Source of the DNA: SZUA-430 sp044220975
GTDB taxonomy: Bacteria > Pseudomonadota > Alphaproteobacteria > Micropepsales > Micropepsaceae
DNA length: 64,000 bases
NCBI GenBank assembly: GCA_044220975.1
Contig: JBGAPZ010000016.1
Location: 5,706-69,705 of the forward strand
Direction: 5' to 3'
In this document: piece after piece, positions 56,791-64,000 of the stretch
Layout: every line of letters starts with the position of its first letter
Numbering within the stretch: the stretch's first letter is position 1
Program-made: the position numbers and the translations under genes
The notes under the pieces: model-generated
Seen by the model: the letters and a program-made list of their open reading frames with translations, nothing else
What the model was told of the DNA's origin: nothing
Databases searched by the model: none

Positions 56791-56827
56791 TTGACAATAT
56801 ATGCGTTATTGCGTATATACGCAAGTA
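56791..56827. promoter_or_regulatory. Divergent sqr/arsR promoters sharing a 16-bp palindromic operator
   Basis: Rightward: TTGACA (56791-56796), 17 nt, TATATA (56814-56819). Leftward: TTGCGT (complement of 56819-56824), 17 nt, TATATT (complement of 56796-56801). The perfect palindrome TTGCGTATATACGCAA (56809-56824) covers the rightward -10 and the leftward -35. A dimeric ArsR repressor bound here would shut both promoters. The rightward start would fall at about 56826, at the ATG (56827), predicting a leaderless regulator mRNA. Confidence 0.75.
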
Positions 56828-57144
56828 TGAATATGAACATCAAGCAAATGGAGACGGCGGCGGATGGGGCGAGCGAGCTTTTGAAAGCGCTCGCCAACCG
56901 GCACCGCCTTATGATCGTGTGCCAGCTGATCGACCGCGAACGTGCGGTTGGCGAGCTGGCCAACGCGTTGAAGTTGCGCGATTCGACTGTGTCTCAACAC
57001 CTTGCGCTGCTGCGCAAAGACGGTGTCGTCGGAACACGACGTGAGGGCCAGACGATTTTCTACGCACTCGCGAATCCGGCCGCACGCGCGATCGTCGAAG
57101 TTCTCTACGGTACATTTTGCGCACCACCGGCACGCAAACGTTGA
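56827..57144 (+). CDS. ArsR-family persulfide-sensing repressor (BigR/SqrR-like)
   Basis: 105 residues from ATG 56827 (MNMNIKQMETAADGASELLKALANRHRLMIVC). A winged helix with recognition helix DSTVSQHLALLRKDGVVGTRREGQTIFYAL. Its only two cysteines are C32 (MIVCQL) and C98 (YGTFCAP), 66 residues apart, the same spacing as C42/C108 of BigR and C41/C107 of SqrR. In those proteins the pair forms a tetrasulfide bridge on persulfide exposure and derepresses sulfide-oxidation genes. Placement opposite sqr supports this role. No CxC metal motif of ArsR/SmtB sensors is present. Confidence 0.88.
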   Translation: MNMNIKQMETAADGASELLKALANRHRLMIVCQLIDRERAVGELANALKLRDSTVSQHLALLRKDGVVGTRREGQTIFYALANPAARAIVEVLYGTFCAPPARKR

Positions 57145-57158
57145 CGGAGGTCAAGGGC

Positions 57159-58202
57159 ATGATGGGCAAACTGTCTAAGTCTTCGATGATGTTGCGGTTC
57201 CTTCCGGCGTTGAGCTTCGCGATTCTGCTGACCGCTTTGCCGGCGCAAGGCGCGGAGCGCTTCGTTGTAAGCGAGCGCACGGTGCCCGACTACAAGTCGG
57301 TCGCCGCTACGTTTACCACCCGCGACGTGGGTGAGGCACGCGCGCGAATTGGCGGTACACTGACCGCGTTGCGCGTCCGCGAAGGCGATGTCGTTGTTAA
57401 GGGGCAAACGCTGGCGGTCATCGCCGACCAGAAGATCGCGTTGGAAGGGCAATCCCGCGGTGCGCAGGCTGCAGCGCTAAAGGCGGAGTACCAGCGTGCG
57501 GTGGCAGACCTCGGACGCGTGCGCGCTGTATATCAAAAGGGCTTCTACTCGAAAGCAAGGCTCGATCAGGCTGTCGCGGCCGCAAAGGTGGCCGAGTCCG
57601 CGTGGAAGGCCGCCGTCGCGGCACAGGCCGTCGTCACGGAGCAGGCTGGCCAAGGCACAGTCTTGGCGCCAGCCGGCGGACGGGTAGTTCGAGCATCGGT
57701 GCCGGCCGGTTCGGTGGTGATGGCTGGCGATGTCGTCTTGGTGATCGCCTCGAACGACACAGTGGTGCGCGTTGAGGTGCCCGAACGTGAGGCGCGCACT
57801 TTAAAGACGGGCGATGCGATCCGGCTGACGGTCAGTGCAGGCGTCGATCGTGAACGGCTTGCATCCACCTTTGTTCGCGAGATCTATCCCGAAGTGCGTA
57901 ACGGGCGCGCGATGATCGACCTGGAAGCGAAGGGACTCGATAGTGCGTTTGTGGGTGAGCGCGTTCGCGTGCTGGTGGCGATCGGCGAACGCCGTACGAT
58001 CGTCGTGCCCGGTGACTACATCACCACCCGGTTCGGCGTCGACTATGTGAGTCTGGCCGCGAAGTTGGGTGCGCTTGACATACCCATTCAACGCGGACAG
58101 GCGATCGAGGCGGATGGTATTTCCGACGCTGTCGAAATCCTTTCTGGGTTGAAAGCTGGCGATGTGCTGCTGAAGCCGGATCGGCGTTTGGTGCGGCTGT
58201 GA
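57159..58202 (+). CDS. RND efflux membrane-fusion protein
   Basis: About 347 residues from ATG 57159, with GGAGG upstream, 15 nt after the arsR stop. Signal peptide ending LPAQGAE. Lipoyl half-motifs flank a helical hairpin: GGTLTALRVREGDVVVKGQTLAVI and GTVLAPAGGRVVRASVPAGSVVMAGDVVLVIA, with the coiled-coil hairpin (~95-160) between. Beta-barrel and membrane-proximal parts follow. It links the RND pump to an outer-membrane channel; no TolC-like gene lies nearby. Co-transcription with the persulfide repressor is likely. Confidence 0.92.
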   Translation: MMGKLSKSSMMLRFLPALSFAILLTALPAQGAERFVVSERTVPDYKSVAATFTTRDVGEARARIGGTLTALRVREGDVVVKGQTLAVIADQKIALEGQSRGAQAAALKAEYQRAVADLGRVRAVYQKGFYSKARLDQAVAAAKVAESAWKAAVAAQAVVTEQAGQGTVLAPAGGRVVRASVPAGSVVMAGDVVLVIASNDTVVRVEVPEREARTLKTGDAIRLTVSAGVDRERLASTFVREIYPEVRNGRAMIDLEAKGLDSAFVGERVRVLVAIGERRTIVVPGDYITTRFGVDYVSLAAKLGALDIPIQRGQAIEADGISDAVEILSGLKAGDVLLKPDRRLVRL

Positions 58203-61200
58203 GCCTTGGGCTCTCAGGGCGACTGACGCAAGCGACGATCGGATCGCCGCTGACGCCGTTGCTGCTATTGGCGGCTCTCGCCCTTGGGCTTCTTGCTGTC
58301 GTGACGATCCCCCGAGAGGAAGAGCCGCAGATCAGCGTTCCGCTCGTCGACGTGCAGGTGCGTGCCGACGGCGTCCGCGCGGTCGACGCGATCGAACTGA
58401 TCACCAAGCCACTCGAAGCAATCATCAAGAGCATCGACGGCGTGGAACATATCTACAGTCAGACCGAAGACGACCGCGTGCTCGTTACTGCGCGCTTCAA
58501 GGTGGGTTCGGACGCCGATGACGCAATCGTGCGCGTGCACGAAAAAATCCGCGCCAATGCCGACAAGATCCCGGCTGGAATTCCCGATCCGCTTGTCGTC
58601 GCGCGCGGCATAAACGACGTTCCTATTGTGGTCGTGACGCTCTCGCCGAAAGCCGAGGCCGCGGAACGCTGGACCGACGAAGCGCTCTATGACGTGGCCG
58701 ACGAATTGCGCTCTGAAATTGCGAAGGTCGAAGATGTCGGCTTGTCGTTCATCGTGGGTGGGCGCCCGCAAGAGATCCGGGTCGAACCGGATCCGAGCCG
58801 GCTTGCACTTTATCGCGTTCCGCTTGGCTCATTGATCTCGGCCGTGCGCGACGCAAACCGCGCGTTTCCTCTCGCAACGCTGCGCGAGCGCGACAACAGC
58901 GTCTCCGCTATCAGCGGGCGCACATTGTCGGGGCCTGAAGAAGTGGGCCTCTTAAGCGTGCCCGCGGCAGACGGCCGGACGGTCTATGTGCGCGACGTCG
59001 CGAACGTCGTGCAAGCCCCGCGCGCCGACGATGCCCGGGCATGGTCGATAGCGCGCGCAGCCGACGGCAAATGGGCAACGACGCCGGCAGTCAGCTTCGC
59101 CATCGCCAAACGCTCAGGCGCGAACGCGGTCGTAATCTCTGAACGCATCGTCGAACGGATCGAGGCGCTGAAAGGGCCGTTGATTCCAAACAGTCTCGAA
59201 GCGACGATCACGCGCAACTACGGCGAAACAGCGAACGACAAGGCGAACGAGCTTCTGTTTCACCTGGGCCTTGCTACGATCTCGATCGTGATTTTGATCG
59301 CGATCGCGATCGGTCTGCGCGAAGCTCTGGTAACTGCGGTCGTTATTCCCACGACGATCATGCTCACGCTCTTCGCGGCGAACCTGATGGGCTATACAAT
59401 CAACCGCGTCAGCCTGTTCGCACTGATCTTCTCGATAGGTATTTTGGTCGACGATGCGATCGTCATGATCGAGAATATCGCCCGTCATTGGGCGATGAAG
59501 GATGGGCGCTCGCGGACGCAGGCTGCGATTGAAGCGGTTGCCGAAGTGGGCAACCCGACGGTCATTGCGACGCTGACGGTTGTGGCGGCATTGCTGCCAA
59601 TGATGTTCGTGTCGGGTCTGATGGGCCCCTATATGGCGCCGATCCCGGCGAACGCGTCCGCCGCAATGCTGTTTTCGTTTTTCGTCGCCGTCGTTCTTGC
59701 ACCTTGGCTGATGGTCAAAGTCGCGCCGAAGTCGCCTGGGGTGGGGGAACACGAGTCCGCGCACGGCGAAGGCATCTTGGGCCGTCTCTACCGGCGTGTG
59801 GCGGAACCTGTGATCCGCACGCGCAAGCGCGCCTGGCTGTTTCTCGGTCGGCGCTGCGACGCTGATGGCATGCATGTTGTTCGCGACAAAGACGGTGACC
59901 GTGAAGCTCTTGCCGTTCGACAATAAGTCGGAGCTGCAGGTGGTGGCCGATTTGCCTGAGGGAGCGAGCCTTGAAGCGACGGAGCGCGTACTGCTTCAAA
60001 CCGCGGAGATCGTTAAGGCTCTTCCCGAGGTGACCTCCGTGCAGGCCTACGCGGGAACGGCCGCTCCGTTCAATTTCAATGGACTGGTGCGCCATTACTT
60101 CCTGCGGCAGAGGCCGGAGTTGGGCGACCTGCAGGTGAATTTGAAATCCAGAGATGAGCGCGACCGGGCGAGCCACGACATCGCCCTCGACCTGCGCAAG
60201 CGGCTTTCGGTGTTGTCCCTGCCTGAAGGATCCTCGATTAAAGTCGTCGAAGTGCCCCCGGGTCCCCCCGTAATCGCCACGTTGCTTGCCGAAATTTACG
60301 GCCCCGATGCCGCGACGCGTCGTGCGGTCGCGGAAGAAACGAAAAAGCTGTTCAAGGGCATTCCTTTCATCGTCGACGTCGACGATTCCTATGGCGCGGC
60401 GCGGCCGCGGCTGCGCCTGAATGTGAAACGCGATGCGGTCGAGTTCTTCGGACTGAGCGAACGCGACATTTCCGACTCTGTGGGTGCGCTTTTGAATGGA
60501 ACTGTTGCGGGGTATTCGCATCGTGGCGAGGGCCGCAATCCCATTGAGATCGCGATCAGGTTGCCCAAGAGCGACATGAGTTGGAATGCGCGACTGACGG
60601 CAACGCCGGTAGCGGTCGCGCAGACGGCGCAAGGTCCCAGGACAATTGAACTCGGCGAAGTCATGGAGTCCTCTCGCGAACCGGGCTCGCTGCCGATGTT
60701 TCGCCGCGACGGGCATTTTGCCGAGATGGTGACGGCGGAATTGGCGGGTGCCTATGAGGCACCGATTTACGGCATGCTCGAAGTCGCAAGCGCCGTCGAG
60801 AAGCACGATTGGGGAAAGCTGCCCAAGCCTGAGATTCGCCTGTACGGTCAGCCGGAAAGCGACGCGAAGCCGTCTCTGCTTTGGGACGGCGAATGGGAGA
60901 TCACCTACGTCACGTTTCGCGACATGGGGGCAGCGTTCATGGTGGCGTTGCTTGGCATCTATGTGCTGGTCGTTGGGCAGTTTAAGAGCTTTAGGCTGCC
61001 GCTCGTAATTCTCACCCCCATTCCCTTGACGCTGATCGGCATTGTCGCTGGACACGCCCTGTTCGGCGCGCCGTTCACCGCGACCTCTATGATCGGCTTC
61101 ATCGCGCTGGCCGCAGATCATCGTGCGCAATTCGATCCTGCTCGTCGATTTCATTCGTCACGGCCGTGCACCCGGCCGCCCCCTGCGCGAGGTCCTGCTC

Positions 61201-61437
61201 GAGGCGGGGGCGGTGCGGTTTAAGCCCATCCTCTTGACGGCCCTGGCAGCGATGATCGGCGCGGCGGTGATTCTGTCTGACCCAATTTTTCAAGGCCTGG
61301 CGATCTCGCTTCTGTTCGGGCTTGCCTCTTCGACACTTTTGACAGTGCTCGTCATCCCGGCGATCTACGTGGCGTTGCGCGACGACGTACGCGAAGGTCA
61401 GCCGCCGGAGCCCGCCGCAATCCCAGTCACCGCCTGA
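58199..61437 (+). CDS. RND efflux pump permease (two frameshifts)
   Basis: About 1,080 residues over three frames: 58199-~59880, ~59865-~61110, ~61105-61437. Twelve-helix RND layout. PREEEPQISVPLVDVQV after TM1; TM4 with the proton-relay acids in FSIGILVDDAIVMIENIARH; second half beginning KTVTVKLLPFDNKSELQVVADLPEGASLEATE; IIVRNSILLVDFIRHGRAPGRPLREVLLEAG near TM10. The breaks at ~59850 and ~61113 fall inside conserved sequence and look like 1-nt errors. Sequence type resembles heavy-metal/HAE-like RND transporters linked to single-component MFPs. The substrate is unknown; context suggests a sulfur species or a thiol-conjugated compound. Confidence 0.9.
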
Positions 61438-61483
61438 CCTTCAGTTCGGTAAACGCGGCGAGGATGGTTGCGGTGCGAATCTG

Positions 61484-61513
61484 TCGACAGGCACAATCGG
61501 CCGTCGCTATAGT
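61484..61513 (+). promoter_or_regulatory. Predicted promoter for the HAD/glycosyltransferase genes
   Basis: TCGACA (61484-61489), 18 nt, TATAGT (61508-61513), each 5/6 to consensus. The start would be ~40 nt before ATG 61555. Confidence 0.45.
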
Positions 61514-61554
61514 GAGAACTCTAAGCCCCCTTCTTCACGCCCCCGGATCTCTGG

Positions 61555-62457
61555 ATGCACGACGCCGAAGACGCGACCCTGCCGCCGCCTGTCGTTTACG
61601 ATTTTGCGCCCGTCTCGCGCGCGCTCTTGGAGTGCGGGTCGCGCCCGGCGCTTTTGAGCGGCTCGAAAGGGGCGGCGGTTCGCAAAGACATCGAGCGCGA
61701 AATCGAAGCGCTTAAGCCCCGCGTTCTGTCGTTCGATGTTTTCGACACGTTTTTGCTGCGGAACAACAAGCCGGAAACGCTGCGCTATCACGAGCTTTCT
61801 ATGCGCGTGCGGGACCGCCTTTTGGGAGCGGAAGCGAATACGCCCAGCGATATCGACCTGTTGCTCGCCCGGCTCAACGGCATGGCATTCAGCTATCGCA
61901 CACGCAAGGCGGTCGATGGGTGTCGGGAAGGGCATATTGAGCAGGTGGTCCGCTTCGCGCGCGCGGCGTTGAACCTGCCTCGCACTGCCGATGACGCACT
62001 ACTTGCGGCGGAGCTCGACTACGAGACCGCGAACTTGACCGTGAACCCGATTTTGGCGGCCGTCGCAACCGGGTTCCGCGCGCGGGGCGGTAAGGTGATC
62101 TTGATTAGCGACATGTATTTGGGGGCTAAGGAAATCGACACGATCCTGAATCGCCTTTCGAACGGCGTCGCGGGTTGGCACGACAAAATCTATTCGAGCG
62201 CCGATCACATTCTATCCAAGCGCTCGGGCAAGATCTTCCCATTCATCGAAAAAGACCTCGGGGTGCCGGCGAAAGAGTTCTTGCATATCGGCGACGCATG
62301 GGAGGGGGATGTCGTGCGCGCACGTGAGGCGGGTTGGAGCGCGTTGCACTTCCCGATCTCGGAACGCGAAATCGTCGAACGCGAACGCGCGCTGCGAACT
62401 TTTGTCGACGATCTCAGATCCCGTGGGCACGACCTTACGCAGTGGGCGAGGCTCTGA
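61555..62457 (+). CDS. HAD superfamily hydrolase, COG5610-like
   Basis: 300 residues. HAD motif I is SFDVFDTFLLR, with motif II in ILISDMYLG, motif III lysine in LSKRSGKIFPFI, and motif IV in HIGDAWEGDVVRAREAGW. A helical cap lies between motifs I and II. This resembles the N-terminal half of COG5610 predicted hydrolases, found in surface-polysaccharide loci. Its stop is 1 nt before the next start, so the two are coupled. Confidence 0.85.
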   Translation: MHDAEDATLPPPVVYDFAPVSRALLECGSRPALLSGSKGAAVRKDIEREIEALKPRVLSFDVFDTFLLRNNKPETLRYHELSMRVRDRLLGAEANTPSDIDLLLARLNGMAFSYRTRKAVDGCREGHIEQVVRFARAALNLPRTADDALLAAELDYETANLTVNPILAAVATGFRARGGKVILISDMYLGAKEIDTILNRLSNGVAGWHDKIYSSADHILSKRSGKIFPFIEKDLGVPAKEFLHIGDAWEGDVVRAREAGWSALHFPISEREIVERERALRTFVDDLRSRGHDLTQWARL

Positions 62458-62458
62458 T

Positions 62459-64000
62459 ATGGCCACCGACCGGGAGATTGCCTACACATTCGGGCGCAAG
62501 GATTTGGGGCCGGCGATCGCGGGTTATCTGTCGCGCCTGCATGCGCATATCTTGGCGTTCGAGCAGGAGCATGGCGCGCGCACGCTGTTCGTTTCACGCG
62601 CGGGTATCCGTATCCGCCGTGCGCTAGACACCTTTGTGCGTGCAACAAAGTTGCCTGCACCTGCGACAAGCGAATTTTTCTGGATCTCGCGCTTGGTCGT
62701 TGCGCGCGGCGTTTGGAACCGCAAGCCCGAAGCTTCGATTGATGTGCTGTCGAAGGAATACCGCCACATCAATCTGCCAGAGTTCGTGCGCGGCATGTTC
62801 CGCTTTGCGCCGAGTGGGGCGCGGCTCAATCCCGTCGATCCGTCGCTGATCGGCAATGGCGCCGATCTTGGACGGTTCCTGGCCAGCGGTAGCAAAATCG
62901 CCGAGGTCGTGCAGACGCTGTTTCGGCACCAAAGCCTGTTGTTCGAGGGCTACATCAAGCAGCTTCTGGGGTCGTCCGGCACGGCGCTTCTGGTCGACAC
63001 GGGTTGGCAGGCGACGGCGCAGACGCTGCTGGCGAAGGCCTATCCGGAATACGAGTGGTGGGGCGCCTATTTCGGGCGCTCAGGCTTTGCGGGTTCCGAT
63101 CGCAGCGAGTGGCACCGTGCGTTCGGCCTCGTCTTTGAAGCGGACGGGTTCGACCCAAAGCGGCCGGAGACCTCGGTAAACCTGAACCGCCATTTGATCG
63201 AGTACCTGTTCGAGCCGAAGGGCGAGAGCATTCAGTGGCTCGCGCAGGAAGAGCGCGGCGGGCAGATCATCGCGCCGGGCGCGCCGGGCGTTTTGGCCGA
63301 CGCGCCAACGCGCGACAGCGATCCGATGTACGTCGGCGTGCTCGACTATCTCGCGGCGCTGCCCGTTGGCGTGTCGCTGGGTGAATTGCGTAAGGCGGAG
63401 ACCGCGGCATGGCAGCGCATCATGCGCCTCTTGGTGCATCCGACGCAGGATGACCTCGCGATTTTCTCGGGGGTGACGCGCTCGGCCGATTTCGGGCGCG
63501 ATGCCCGTGTGCCCCTGCTGCCGAAGGCGGAGCCACGCTTCGAGCACGACACGCCGGAAAAGCGAATTCAGGATTCGCTTTGGCCGTGCGGTCAGGCGGC
63601 TGTCGAGTATCCGCCCGACTTGGCGCTTGCGCTGCAAAAGAGGATGGCGGGCGATCTGAAGGTTGCAGCCATAAGCTCTGCGGCGCCGCTGCAGGTTCGC
63701 ACGCGACCTGCCGTTGCAGTCATCACGCGCACGATGGATCGACCATTGTTCTTGGAACGCGCGTTACTGAGCGTCGCGAAGCAGACCTTCCGCGAATACA
63801 TCCACGTGGTCGTGAACGACGGCGGCGACAACGACGTCGTAAGAGCGACGATCGAAAAGACGAATTGCGATCATTCGCGCGTGCGGCTTGTCGATGCTGT
63901 GAAGAACCGCGGCATGGAGGCGGCGTCGAACCTGGCGATCGCGAACTCGGACAGCGACTACATCGTCATTCACGATGACGACGACACGTGGGAGCCTACG
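62459..64000 (+). CDS. COG5610 C-terminal-like domain fused to a GT2 glycosyltransferase (3' truncated by window)
   Basis: 514 codons are visible, open to the window edge. Residues ~1-400 (EIAYTFGRKDLGPAIAGYLSRLHAHILAFEQEHGARTLFVSRAG...FFWISRLVVARGVW...LLVDTGWQATAQTLL) resemble the part that follows the HAD domain in COG5610 proteins. Residues ~420-514 start a family-2 glycosyltransferase: AVAVITRTMDRPLFLERALLSVAKQTFREYIHVVVNDGG...NRGMEAASNLAIANSDSDYIVIHDDDDTW, with the DDD acidic motif. Likely involved in surface glycan synthesis. Confidence 0.82.
   Translation, partial: MATDREIAYTFGRKDLGPAIAGYLSRLHAHILAFEQEHGARTLFVSRAGIRIRRALDTFVRATKLPAPATSEFFWISRLVVARGVWNRKPEASIDVLSKEYRHINLPEFVRGMFRFAPSGARLNPVDPSLIGNGADLGRFLASGSKIAEVVQTLFRHQSLLFEGYIKQLLGSSGTALLVDTGWQATAQTLLAKAYPEYEWWGAYFGRSGFAGSDRSEWHRAFGLVFEADGFDPKRPETSVNLNRHLIEYLFEPKGESIQWLAQEERGGQIIAPGAPGVLADAPTRDSDPMYVGVLDYLAALPVGVSLGELRKAETAAWQRIMRLLVHPTQDDLAIFSGVTRSADFGRDARVPLLPKAEPRFEHDTPEKRIQDSLWPCGQAAVEYPPDLALALQKRMAGDLKVAAISSAAPLQVRTRPAVAVITRTMDRPLFLERALLSVAKQTFREYIHVVVNDGGDNDVVRATIEKTNCDHSRVRLVDAVKNRGMEAASNLAIANSDSDYIVIHDDDDTWEPT

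Noticed and set aside
1..64000. CRISPR arrays, insertion sequences, prophage or integrase genes
   Set aside because: No regularly spaced repeats, transposase or integrase motifs, or terminal inverted repeats were seen. All gene families look chromosomal.

Overview
The window is high-GC and gene-dense. It looks like a chromosomal segment of an alphaproteobacterium, with a gene order reminiscent of Caulobacterales/Rhizomicrobium-like genomes. Pointers to this are the NDUFA12-type complex I accessory gene beside DUF2155, aat and accC-accB-aroQ, the rne-amiC-PBP1A-prfB run, and an IscR-headed suf operon carrying two cysteine desulfurases. The genus cannot be fixed from sequence reading alone. No rRNA, tRNA, CRISPR, insertion sequence or prophage was recognised.

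Layout. 1-8.7 kb: the end of a biotin-dependent carboxylase alpha subunit, a large repeat-bearing coiled-coil/SH3 membrane protein, acylphosphatase, a zinc alcohol dehydrogenase, an M16 lipoprotein peptidase, NDUFA12, an MlaD-like MCE protein and a DUF2155 protein. 8.7-16.3 kb: aat, accC, accB and aroQ on the minus strand, thiS-thiG, a DsbA-like protein, an M48 peptidase with TPRs and an aminotransferase. 16.3-26.5 kb: RNase E, amidase AmiC, PBP1A, RF2 (with its programmed +1 frameshift), bactofilin and an M23 peptidase, i.e. RNA decay and cell-wall genes. 26.7-33.8 kb: Bcp peroxiredoxin, a giant AsmA/DUF3971 protein, tyrS, anmK and an alpha/beta hydrolase. 34-41.8 kb: iscR-(iscS-like)-sufB-orf87-sufC-sufD-sufS-sufT-sufA-tfoX, with an IscR type-1-like site in the promoter. 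41.9-44.8 kb: a periplasmic copper cluster (PCu(A)C, an outer-membrane-like protein, CopC). 44.8-54.1 kb: a VIT1-type transporter, penicillin acylase family protein, Na+/H+ antiporter and several envelope proteins of unknown role. 54.2-61.4 kb: a divergent sulfide/persulfide module. 61.5-64 kb: a HAD protein and a HAD-associated/glycosyltransferase protein running off the end.

The most interesting locus is the divergon at 54158-61437. On one side are sulfide:quinone oxidoreductase, TrxC, a DUF2892 protein and a cytochrome b561-like protein, most with 4-nt overlaps. On the other side are an ArsR repressor whose two cysteines have the exact spacing of the persulfide sensors BigR/SqrR, plus an RND membrane-fusion protein and RND pump. 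One 16-bp perfect palindrome lies over both back-to-back promoters. This predicts an RND efflux pump under the same persulfide control as sulfide oxidation.

Quality caveat: about a dozen genes, including ones normally essential such as rne and sufC, are broken by 1-few-nt indels whose reading frames otherwise join perfectly. I treat these as single genes damaged mainly by sequencing or assembly error. Their boundaries are reconstructed across frames.
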